From assembly GCA_900549155.1 (NCBI GenBank), contig URNF01000035.1:1-16433 (forward strand): 16,433 bases of DNA, in the 5' to 3' direction. The position numbers and the translations under genes are program-made. Of the stretch, positions 6,378 to 12,481 are shown in pieces. Position 1 is the stretch's first letter. Each line of letters opens with the position of its first letter. The stretch comes from an uncultured Oscillospiraceae bacterium (lineage in GTDB: Bacteria; Bacillota; Clostridia; Oscillospirales; Acutalibacteraceae). A model generated the notes under the pieces. It did not search any database. It was not told the DNA's origin and saw nothing but the letters and a program-made list of their open reading frames with translations.

Positions 6378-6932
6378 TCAGTCCGTGAATTCGTCCGGCA
6401 AACTGCGGATATAGGCGACGCAAAGCGTCAGCGGCTGCTCGGTCTGCAGCGCATCTTCGAGTGCGGCAGCGGTCTCGTCCGTCGGCGTCTCCCTGTAGGC
6501 GGCAAAGGCGTCGGCGGTGGCAACGGCGCCGACAATTTTGAAGCTCTCCGCGCCGATGTCCGCAAAGCGCACGGTCGGCTTTTGCAGCAGTGCCGCAACG
6601 CCGTTTTTCTCCGCTTCCTTGCACAAAAGCCAGCAGAAATAGACGGCGGATCTGCCGACCGACTGCTGCGGCATGGTGATGAGCGGGTCGGGGTTTTCTT
6701 CCCTGAGCTTGCCCATCAGATTGGCAATGACGGCGTTCACCACCGCGTCGTCCGCCGTTTCAGCAAGCAGCGCGGGCGTCATGACGGCATACTGCTTTTG
6801 CAGCTGCTCGGCGCGGGTCGCCGTGTGGCTGCGCCGCCGATTGAGATACAAAACGGCAACGATACAGCCGACAAACACCACCATCAAAAGATAATATCCC
6901 GGATTTCCGACCGCAAAAAAATTCCCATCCAT
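6378..6932 (-). CDS. Uncharacterised single-pass membrane protein downstream of rsmI
   Basis: A 184-residue protein with one N-terminal membrane segment (about 13-30) followed by NRRR, which places the rest in the cytosol under the positive-inside rule. The cytosolic part is Ala-rich and predicted helical, with no motif I recognise. The ATG at 6932 has GAGGAG 8 nt upstream, and this site overlaps the end of rsmI. The gap to rsmI is 5 nt, so translation is probably coupled. It is the last gene before the terminator at 6313-6355. The base composition matches the conserved block rather than the island to its left. No function is assigned. Confidence 0.8.
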   Translation of the reverse strand: MDGNFFAVGNPGYYLLMVVFVGCIVAVLYLNRRRSHTATRAEQLQKQYAVMTPALLAETADDAVVNAVIANLMGKLREENPDPLITMPQQSVGRSAVYFCWLLCKEAEKNGVAALLQKPTVRFADIGAESFKIVGAVATADAFAAYRETPTDETAAALEDALQTEQPLTLCVAYIRSLPDEFTD

Positions 6933-6937
6933 AGTCT

Positions 6938-7777
6938 TTACTCCTCTACCAACAAGCGATAAATTTCGCTCTTTTTGACATCCGTTTCCGCCGCTGCGGC
7001 TTTCGCTGCCGCCGAAGCAGACATACCCTCGGCAACATAGTCGCGCGCAAGCGCCGCCGCCTGCTCCGCGGTGAACGCCGCTTGCTCCTTATGCGGTGCG
7101 CCGCCGACGATCACGACAAATTCGCCGCGCGGCGCTTCGGTCGCAAAGCGCTCCGCCGCCAAAGCCAGGGTCGTGCGGATGACCTCCTCATGCAGCTTTG
7201 TCAGTTCGCGCACCAACGCAAGCTCTCTGTCGCCGAACACCTCCAGCATATCCCGCAGCGTGGCGGGCAGCTTGTGCGGCGCTTCATAAAAGATCATGGT
7301 GCGCGGCTCCTTTTGCAGCGACAAAAGATGCTCCCGCCGCACCCGCTTGGTGACGCTCAGAAAGCCCTCAAACGTGAACCGTCCCGCAGGCATACCGGAC
7401 AGCGCCAGCGCCGTCACAGCCGCACAGGGGCCGGGGACGACGGTGACCGGAATGTTCCGCTCATGGCACAGCCGCACAAGATCCTCGCCGGGGTCGGAAA
7501 TGGCAGGCATCCCCGCATCACTCACCAAAACGGCGTTTTCCCCCGCCGCAAGGCGGTCGCAGATCTGCGCGCCGCGCTCCCGCTTGTTGTGCTCGTGATA
7601 GCTGACAAGCGGCTTTTTTATATCAAAATGGTTCAAAAGCGCCAGCGTCACGCGGGTGTCCTCCGCCGCGATAAAATCGCAGCCGCTAAGGGCTTCGAGC
7701 GCGCGCGGGGAGACATCCGACAGGTTGCCGATCGGCGTGCCGACCAGCGTGAGACTGCCGCCTGTTGTGTTTTCCAT
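6938..7777 (-). CDS. rsmI: 16S rRNA (cytidine(1402)-2'-O)-methyltransferase
   Basis: A 279-residue SAM-dependent enzyme of the tetrapyrrole-methylase fold that 2'-O-methylates C1402 in the ribosomal decoding centre. The sequence shows the signature GTPIGNL (13-19), AEDTR (38-42), SYHEHN (59-64), LVSDAGMPAISDPG (84-97) and VPGPCAA (114-120), in the usual order, then FYEAPHKL and VIVGGA near the end. Length is normal (about 280). The start has GGAG 8 nt upstream and lies 17 nt after the trmN6 stop. Its position after trmN6 matches the yabB-yazA-yabC neighbourhood of Bacillus, but the small yazA-like GIY-YIG gene is absent here. Confidence 0.97.
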   Translation of the reverse strand: MENTTGGSLTLVGTPIGNLSDVSPRALEALSGCDFIAAEDTRVTLALLNHFDIKKPLVSYHEHNKRERGAQICDRLAAGENAVLVSDAGMPAISDPGEDLVRLCHERNIPVTVVPGPCAAVTALALSGMPAGRFTFEGFLSVTKRVRREHLLSLQKEPRTMIFYEAPHKLPATLRDMLEVFGDRELALVRELTKLHEEVIRTTLALAAERFATEAPRGEFVVIVGGAPHKEQAAFTAEQAAALARDYVAEGMSASAAAKAAAAETDVKKSEIYRLLVEE

Positions 7778-7794
7778 ACTATTCTCCGTATAAT

Positions 7795-8523
7795 TTATGT
7801 ATTTCTATACTTTCCGTAAATTTCTTTATAGGTATCCGTGAAGCCGTTTTCGTCCTCTAAGATATACGGGGCGGGGACGGTGAGCGACGGTCTGCCGCAT
7901 TTCACGGCGTCGATGAGCGCCAGCCAGGGAGCTGTATCGCTACGGCGTTGGACAAACCGCACGACCTTCGGTTCAAGACAGCTTTCCCGCAGCGCGGCAA
8001 ACACATCCGCCAGCCGTTCGGGGCGGTGACACAGGCAAAAATGCCCGCTGTAGCGCAAAAGATAGCGCGCCGCGGCGCACACGGCGGACAGCGTATCCGC
8101 CTGTTCATGACGGGCGGTGCAATGTGCGGCGCTGCTGCTTTTCCTGCCGCTGCCGTTTTGAAAATACGGCGGGTTGCACACCACGCGGTCAAAGCTGCCC
8201 GCCGCCGCGATGGTTTTCGGGAAGCACCAATCCGCCTCGGTGAATTGCAGCGTTCCGTGCAGCTTGTTCTTGTCGGTGGAAAGGCGGCAGAGCATGATGG
8301 CATCCGGCTGCTTGTCCACGCCGAGGATATAGCGCGGCACGGCTGCTTGATTGAGCAGCAAAAAGGGAATGCAGCCGCAGCCCGTGCCCAGATCGCAGAC
8401 GGTTTCCTCCGCCTTTTGCGGCGCAGCAAAATAGGACAATATGACCGCGTCGGTGCCGAAACGGTGATCATCGCTCACAGCGAGCACGCGTCCGTCGCCG
8501 ACCGGTTCCCAGTGGATGGCCAT
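7795..8523 (-). CDS. trmN6: tRNA1(Val) (adenine(37)-N6)-methyltransferase family protein
   Basis: A 242-residue class I SAM methyltransferase of the YfiC/TrmN6 (Bacillus YabB) family, which methylates a tRNA adenine. Visible motifs are HRFGTDAVIL (20-29), the SAM-binding loop DLGTGCG (44-50), an acidic VDKQP at the end of strand 2 (69-73) and the catalytic VVCNPPYF (114-121). The rest follows the family pattern (ARHEQ, LLRYSGHF, RP.RL, EPKVVRFV). I chose the ATG at 8523, with GGAGG 7 nt upstream, over one twelve codons earlier, which would lie in a hairpin (8545-8575). It is followed by rsmI after 17 nt. The substrate is inferred from the family; some NPPY members act on other nucleic acids or proteins. 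Confidence 0.9.
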   Translation of the reverse strand: MAIHWEPVGDGRVLAVSDDHRFGTDAVILSYFAAPQKAEETVCDLGTGCGCIPFLLLNQAAVPRYILGVDKQPDAIMLCRLSTDKNKLHGTLQFTEADWCFPKTIAAAGSFDRVVCNPPYFQNGSGRKSSSAAHCTARHEQADTLSAVCAAARYLLRYSGHFCLCHRPERLADVFAALRESCLEPKVVRFVQRRSDTAPWLALIDAVKCGRPSLTVPAPYILEDENGFTDTYKEIYGKYRNT

Positions 8524-8544
8524 GCATTCCCCTCCAGACAGCAA

Positions 8545-8575
8545 ATAAGGGTGTCGCAATTTGCGGCACCCTTAT
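8545..8575 (-). terminator. Hairpin between ferredoxin and trmN6 genes, weak terminator or attenuator
   Basis: On the minus strand ATAAGGGTG, one mismatch, then CGCA pairs around a short AAT loop with TGCG and CACCCTTAT. The stem is about 13 bp, but the following T-tract is poor (TTTGCTGTC). Partial termination after the ferredoxin gene, or an mRNA-stabilising element in front of trmN6, fits better than a full stop. Confidence 0.55.
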
Positions 8576-8586
8576 CCGTTTTGTAC

Positions 8587-8757
8587 TTATTCTGCGCTCG
8601 GAGCACCGACAGGGCAGGTATCTGCACACGCGCCGCAATCGATGCAGGTATCCGCGTCGATGACATATTTGCCGTCGCCCTCGGAGATCGCCTCGACCGG
8701 GCAACCCTCGGCGCAGGCGCCGCAGCTGATGCATTCATCAGAAATCTTATAAGCCAT
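8587..8757 (-). CDS. Clostridial-type 2x[4Fe-4S] ferredoxin
   Basis: A 56-residue soluble electron carrier. Two CxxCxxCxxxCP motifs are present: CISCGACAEGCP and CIDCGACADTCP, each followed by the usual short hydrophobic or Gly stretch, so both clusters should be low-potential [4Fe-4S]. The length is normal for this class. The ATG at 8757 has AAGGAGG 9 nt upstream. It has its own promoter (8789-8816) and a hairpin behind it, so it can be expressed independently of ricT and trmN6. Such ferredoxins take electrons from pyruvate:ferredoxin oxidoreductase and feed hydrogenase or Rnf, but the partners are not in this window. Confidence 0.95.
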   Translation of the reverse strand: MAYKISDECISCGACAEGCPVEAISEGDGKYVIDADTCIDCGACADTCPVGAPSAE

Positions 8758-8788
8758 TACATTGCACCTCCTTGTCCTTAGTACCTTC

Positions 8789-8816
8789 ATCATACCATAT
8801 TTCCATGAAAATGCAA
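8789..8816 (-). promoter_or_regulatory. Ferredoxin gene promoter
   Basis: On the minus strand, TTGCAT (8811-8816) and TATGAT (8789-8794) are 16 nt apart, with a TGG extended -10 just before. Immediately upstream, TACATTTTT and AAAAATGTA form an inverted repeat (8817-8847). Confidence 0.6.
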
Positions 8817-8874
8817 TACATTTTTGTGAACGCTTTGTAAAAATGTACAGGCTGTCAAAAAATCCGCAGGGCTT

Positions 8875-9741
8875 TTATTCCGTTTCTTCCTTTTTTGGCT
8901 GCTTTTTCTGCGGCTCCTGCTTCGGGCGGCTGTTGCGCAGGATGGTGATGTCCTCCCGCTGCACGGTGACGGGCGGAGAGTCGACCGCCTTGTCCAGCCG
9001 CACCTTGATGACACCGGACAGCACGTTGGCTTCCACGACCGTGCCCTTGCCCTCAGGCGTGTTGACAAGCGCGCCGTTTTTCGGCGTCAGCTTCAAAAGC
9101 TCCTCATAGACATTCTGCTCATATTTTAAGCAGCACATCAGTCTGCCGCAGCTGCCGGAAATTTTGGTGGGATTGAGGGACAGTCCCTGCTCCTTTGCCA
9201 TTTTGATGGACACCGGCTCAAAATCCGGCAAAAACTGAGAGCAGCAGAACGGTCTGCCGCAGATGCCGATGCCGCCGAGCATTTTCGCCTCGTCGCGCAC
9301 GCCGATCTGCCGCAGCTCGATGCGGGTGCGGAAAACGCCCGCAAGATCCTTCACCAGCTCGCGGAAATCCACTCTGCCGTCGGCGGTGAAATAGAAAAGA
9401 ATCTTTGCGTTATCCGCCGCATATTCCGCGTCCACCAGCTTCATTTCCAGCTTGTGCTCGGCGATCTTCTTCTGGCAGATCTCCATCGCGTGCCGTTCCT
9501 TCGCCCGCATTTCCTCAAAGCGGCGCATGTCCGCCTGCGTCGCCGCGCGCAGCACGGGCTTTAAGGGCTGCGCCGTCTTGTTTTCCGGCGTTTCGCGGCA
9601 GGGGGTGACCACCGTGGCACACTCCGTGCCGCGCGCGGTCTCCACCACCACCATGTCGCCGACCTGCGGACGCAAGTCGCCTGCAGCAAAATCATATACC
9701 TTTCCGTTTTCGCGGAAACGGACACCGATCGTCAATGCCAT
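8875..9741 (-). CDS. ricT: RicT/YaaT, PSP1-domain protein of the RNase Y (Y-complex) specificity factor
   Basis: A 288-residue protein of the PSP1/RicT family. In Bacillus, RicT joins RicA and RicF to form an iron-sulphur-containing complex that directs RNase Y processing of operon mRNAs. The conserved cysteine motifs are present: CGRPFCC (Cys161, 166, 167) and CGRLMCC (Cys198, 203, 204). So are the PSP1 elements LRQIGVRDEAKMLGGIG and ISGSCGRLMCCLKYE. The C-terminal tail is Lys/Glu/Gln-rich. I chose the ATG at 9741, with GAAGGT 7 nt upstream and 20 nt after the holB stop; an upstream start would overlap holB. Its place between holB and trmN6 follows the holB-yaaT-yabA-yabB order, but yabA is absent. 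Confidence 0.93.
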   Translation of the reverse strand: MALTIGVRFRENGKVYDFAAGDLRPQVGDMVVVETARGTECATVVTPCRETPENKTAQPLKPVLRAATQADMRRFEEMRAKERHAMEICQKKIAEHKLEMKLVDAEYAADNAKILFYFTADGRVDFRELVKDLAGVFRTRIELRQIGVRDEAKMLGGIGICGRPFCCSQFLPDFEPVSIKMAKEQGLSLNPTKISGSCGRLMCCLKYEQNVYEELLKLTPKNGALVNTPEGKGTVVEANVLSGVIKVRLDKAVDSPPVTVQREDITILRNSRPKQEPQKKQPKKEETE

Positions 9742-9761
9742 CTGGCAAACCTTCTTTCTTA

Positions 9762-10760
9762 TCAGCCGACCGCCGCCTGCCGCAAAACGGCACAAAGGCG
9801 GGTCAAAAGCAATGTTTGATTCATGTTGCGCAGCTGACATCTGCGCAGATCCTCAAGCGCCGTCAGAAGCGCCATCAGCCGCGCGCCGGAAAGCCGCGCG
9901 GAAAGCGTTTTCGCCGCATCGGGGGCGGTGGACAGCGTTGTACCTCCGCCGTAGCGCAGCGTCAGCGCATCGCGGAAAATGAGCTGCAGCGCGGACAAAA
10001 TGCCCGTGACGGCGGTCTTGTCCTTGTCCAGCTGCGCCGTCAGCGCCATGAAATCCCACTCGTTTTGCGCCGTCAGCGCCAAAGAAAGGCGCGGCGCAAG
10101 CTCCAGCACCCGCCGCAGCGTGTCGTCCTCGAAGCCGGACAGCACCTGCCCGATGACCCCGCCCGAAACGGCAAACGCCTTTTTAAGCGTTTCTTCATCC
10201 ACCTGCGGCAAGCGGGACAACAGGAAAGGGCGCGCCTCGTCCCATTCGACGCCCGAGAGCGTCACGCAGGCGACGCGGGAGCGGATGGTGGCAAGCAGCT
10301 GCGCGCGATTTTCACAAGTGAGCAAAAACCGCAGATGCCGCGGCGGCTCCTCGAGAATTTTCAGCAGCGCATTCTGCGCGCCGAGGGTCATGTTCTGCGC
10401 GTCGCAGAGAATGACGACGCGCACCGCCGCTTCGTTTGGCAGCACATAGGCAGTCTCCCGCAAGGCGCGCACCGTGTCCACGGTGAGGGTGCGTGCGCCG
10501 TCGCCGATCACCGTGATGTCGGGGTGGCTGCCGTTTTCCGCCTTTTTGCAGGCGGCACACACGCCGCAGGGTGCAGTCTCCTCGTTTTCACACACAGCAG
10601 CCCGCGCCAGCAGGCGGGCAAGGGTGCGCTTGCCGCAGCCGGTCGGCCCCTCAAGCAGCAAAGCATGAGGAAAACGCCCTGCCGCAATATCCTCTGACAA
10701 CTGCTGCAGGGCGCTTTGATTGCCGATAAATTCGGGGAAAACAGACTCAGAGCTTCTCAT
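9762..10760 (-). CDS. holB: DNA polymerase III subunit delta'
   Basis: A 332-residue clamp-loader subunit of the AAA+ type that helps load the beta clamp. It shows a Walker A GPTGCGKRT (38-46), four zinc-binding cysteines (57, 65, 68, 71), a Walker B-like VVILCDAQNM (115-124), LLKILEEPP (132-140) and the sensor/arginine-finger region S161-R162. The usual SRC is SRV here, with the Arg retained. Length is normal. The ATG overlaps the end of darA by 14 nt, which suggests translational coupling, and there is no good separate ribosome binding site. Bacillus has yaaR between darA and holB; it is missing here. Intact Walker A is more typical of delta' in Firmicutes than in E. coli. Confidence 0.95.
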   Translation of the reverse strand: MRSSESVFPEFIGNQSALQQLSEDIAAGRFPHALLLEGPTGCGKRTLARLLARAAVCENEETAPCGVCAACKKAENGSHPDITVIGDGARTLTVDTVRALRETAYVLPNEAAVRVVILCDAQNMTLGAQNALLKILEEPPRHLRFLLTCENRAQLLATIRSRVACVTLSGVEWDEARPFLLSRLPQVDEETLKKAFAVSGGVIGQVLSGFEDDTLRRVLELAPRLSLALTAQNEWDFMALTAQLDKDKTAVTGILSALQLIFRDALTLRYGGGTTLSTAPDAAKTLSARLSGARLMALLTALEDLRRCQLRNMNQTLLLTRLCAVLRQAAVG

Positions 10761-11067
10761 AACGATCGACGTCGGTCACAAACACCGTTGCGCCGCCCAC
10801 CGTGATCTCCACGGGGAACGCCGTATACTCCGATGCGCCGTAGATGGAACTGGACACCATTTGTGTACGCTTTTTGGAGTATTTGGAGATGACCTCAATG
10901 ACCTCGTCCACGCGGCTGTCGTCCACGCCGAGCAGGAAGGTGGTGTTGCCCGCCTTCAAAAATCCGCCGGTGGTGGCGAGCTTTGTGGTCGGGAAGCCGG
11001 CGCGGATGAGCGCCGAGGCGACCATGTTGCTGTCATCCTTGTTCACAATGGCGAAGATCAGTTTCAT
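10747..11067 (-). CDS. darA: PII-like cyclic-di-AMP receptor DarA/PstA (YaaQ)
   Basis: A 106-residue cytosolic protein of the DUF970/YaaQ family. Homologues form trimers that bind c-di-AMP between subunits. Conserved features are MKLIFAIVNKDD at the start, LIRAGFPTTKLATTGGFLK (21-39), AGNTTFLLGV and a VISKYSKKR stretch before the flexible loop. The ATG at 11067 has GAGGGG 8 nt upstream. It is the first gene of the block behind a strong promoter (11100-11128) and overlaps holB. In Firmicutes its downstream target is still unclear, so only the ligand is well supported. Confidence 0.93.
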   Translation of the reverse strand: MKLIFAIVNKDDSNMVASALIRAGFPTTKLATTGGFLKAGNTTFLLGVDDSRVDEVIEVISKYSKKRTQMVSSSIYGASEYTAFPVEITVGGATVFVTDVDRYEKL

Positions 11068-11099
11068 ATATAGCACCCCTCTTGGTTTTCTCTATATAA

Positions 11100-11128
11100 A
11101 GTATAGCGTATTTTTTTCTATGATACAA
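11100..11128 (-). promoter_or_regulatory. Promoter of the darA-holB-ricT block
   Basis: On the minus strand, TTGTAT (11123-11128) is followed after 17 nt by TATACT (11100-11105), about 33 nt before the darA start. It lies just behind the stop of the glycosidase gene (11158). I see no convincing terminator between them, so some read-through is possible. Confidence 0.7.
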
Positions 11129-11157
11129 GTGGTTTTTATGCATTTTTGCGGTTTTTT

Positions 11158-12315
11158 TCAGAACACCAGCCATGCGTTGGGCAGAAACCGCGGACCGGCA
11201 GGGCCGCAGGTTTTGTTGATGAGCTTGCCGTCGAGCACCATGGTCGTGGACGAGCCGCCGTCCAGGTTGGCGGCGGTGATCGCGCCGTATTCCCACATGA
11301 TGTCGGTGATGGTGCGCATGGAGCCGCCTTCCATGCCGAGCTGTCTGCCGTCGATGGTCAACAGCAGCACCGTGCCGTCGGCGGTCTGCCCGATGGCGGC
11401 ACGCGGATCGGTGCCGCCCGCCGCGCCGTAGAACTTGGCTTTTTTGCCGTTGATGATCAGAAACGGCTTGAAGGCGACGGCGTCGCGGATGTTATTCTTC
11501 ACGATCTCATCGTTTGTGAACTGCCCCAAAACAAGAATGTTATCCTTGTTGAAGCCGATGACGTTGTGCTTCTGCTGACCGTCGGCATAGAGGATCTTAT
11601 AGTCCTTCACACAAAGATAGGTGGGAAAATTGCCGCTGCCGCGTCCGCCGGGATCCTGGAAGCCGCCCGCGTTGATGCCCGCCTTTGCGCCGAGACGGGA
11701 GACCATGTGCGGCAGCTTCTCGCCGTATTTGCCCTTCACCATGAAGTTCTCGCAAAGTCCGAGCTTGACGCGGGACGGATCCTTGACGCGGATGAGCCGC
11801 GCCGTATAGCCCGACTCCTTCATCTGCAGGATGTCCATGCCCGCGTCCTCATAGATGGTGGTGACGTGATAGCCGCCCGCGGTGGTGCGGGGCGCGGTCG
11901 CCGCCGTCGTCGCTTTGGTGACGGTCGTCGTCGGGTTTTCGGTCTTGTCGGTGCCCGTGGTATCGGTCGCCGCCGTGGTGGCGGTGGTGGCGCTCACGGG
12001 CGGATTGGTCTTGACCATGCCGACGTCGGTGCTGCCGTCGGGCGACTCCACGCGGTTATCCTCCACGATCTTGTCGATGGTCTCCTGCGAAAAGAAGAAC
12101 GTCGCAAGCCAGGGGTTCGAGGTGTGCAGCGTCATCAGCACATACTGCGTGCGCGCCTTCGGGAAAAACGGCGTATAGAACACGGTCAGAAAGCCGATGA
12201 CAATGACTGCCAACAGCCCGCCGATGCCGATGCCGACCCATTTCAATACCTTCAGCACCTTCTGCAAAGCGCCGTTTTTCTCCGTGCGCCGCTTGGTGCG
12301 GATATGTTTTGCCAT
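11158..12315 (-). CDS. Membrane-anchored phosphodiester glycosidase (NAGPA-domain) family protein
   Basis: A 385-residue protein with an N-terminal Lys/Arg tail, one membrane segment (about 24-47) and an outside domain. Residues 107-147 are a Thr/Ala-rich linker (TTATTAATDTT and similar). Residues 150-385 form a NAGPA-type domain with GINAGGFQ (213-220), DPRAAIGQ (303-310), LTIDGRQLG (319-327) and the signature NLDGGSSTTM (350-359). The family includes enzymes that remove sugars attached through phosphodiester bonds, such as the mammalian uncovering enzyme, and bacterial polysaccharide or teichoic-acid related proteins. The real substrate is unknown. The ATG has GAGGAG about 11 nt upstream. 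It is divergent from the LamG-like gene, with which it shares an upstream region. Confidence 0.88.
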   Translation of the reverse strand: MAKHIRTKRRTEKNGALQKVLKVLKWVGIGIGGLLAVIVIGFLTVFYTPFFPKARTQYVLMTLHTSNPWLATFFFSQETIDKIVEDNRVESPDGSTDVGMVKTNPPVSATTATTAATDTTGTDKTENPTTTVTKATTAATAPRTTAGGYHVTTIYEDAGMDILQMKESGYTARLIRVKDPSRVKLGLCENFMVKGKYGEKLPHMVSRLGAKAGINAGGFQDPGGRGSGNFPTYLCVKDYKILYADGQQKHNVIGFNKDNILVLGQFTNDEIVKNNIRDAVAFKPFLIINGKKAKFYGAAGGTDPRAAIGQTADGTVLLLTIDGRQLGMEGGSMRTITDIMWEYGAITAANLDGGSSTTMVLDGKLINKTCGPAGPRFLPNAWLVF

Positions 12316-12350
12316 GCCTTTATATACTCCTCATATTATGTATTGCTCAC

Positions 12351-12380
12351 ATTCTATCACACCCTCTCCCGAAAACGCAA
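12351..12380 (-). promoter_or_regulatory. Promoter of the NAGPA-domain gene
   Basis: On the minus strand, TTGCGT (12375-12380) and TAGAAT (12351-12356) are 18 nt apart, with a TGA extended -10 in front. Confidence 0.5.
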
Positions 12381-12421
12381 TAGGCGACAGAAAAAAATCG
12401 TGCGGTTTTCGGCAAAAACCA

Positions 12422-12450
12422 TTGACAATTTTTTGAAATTGGCGGAGAAT
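12422..12450 (+). promoter_or_regulatory. Promoter of the LamG-like gene
   Basis: A perfect TTGACA (12422-12427) is followed after 17 nt by GAGAAT (12445-12450). The -10 is weak, so an activator or low output is possible. The intergenic region between the two divergent envelope genes is 166 nt. Confidence 0.5.
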
Positions 12451-12481
12451 AGAAAAAAACAAACGGCGGGAGTGTGTCGGT

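Noticed and set aside
8817..8847. TACATTTTT/AAAAATGTA inverted repeat as the ricT terminator
   Set aside because: The stem is nearly all A-T with a 13-nt loop; it could equally be an operator near the ferredoxin promoter, so it is noted only in that entry.
9742..9840. N-terminal extension of RicT into holB
   Set aside because: The start at 9741 has a good ribosome binding site and matches the family start; the extension would overlap holB by about 79 nt.
9735..10697. Long plus-strand open frame opposite holB
   Set aside because: It is an antisense shadow; holB on the minus strand has full motifs and fits the operon.
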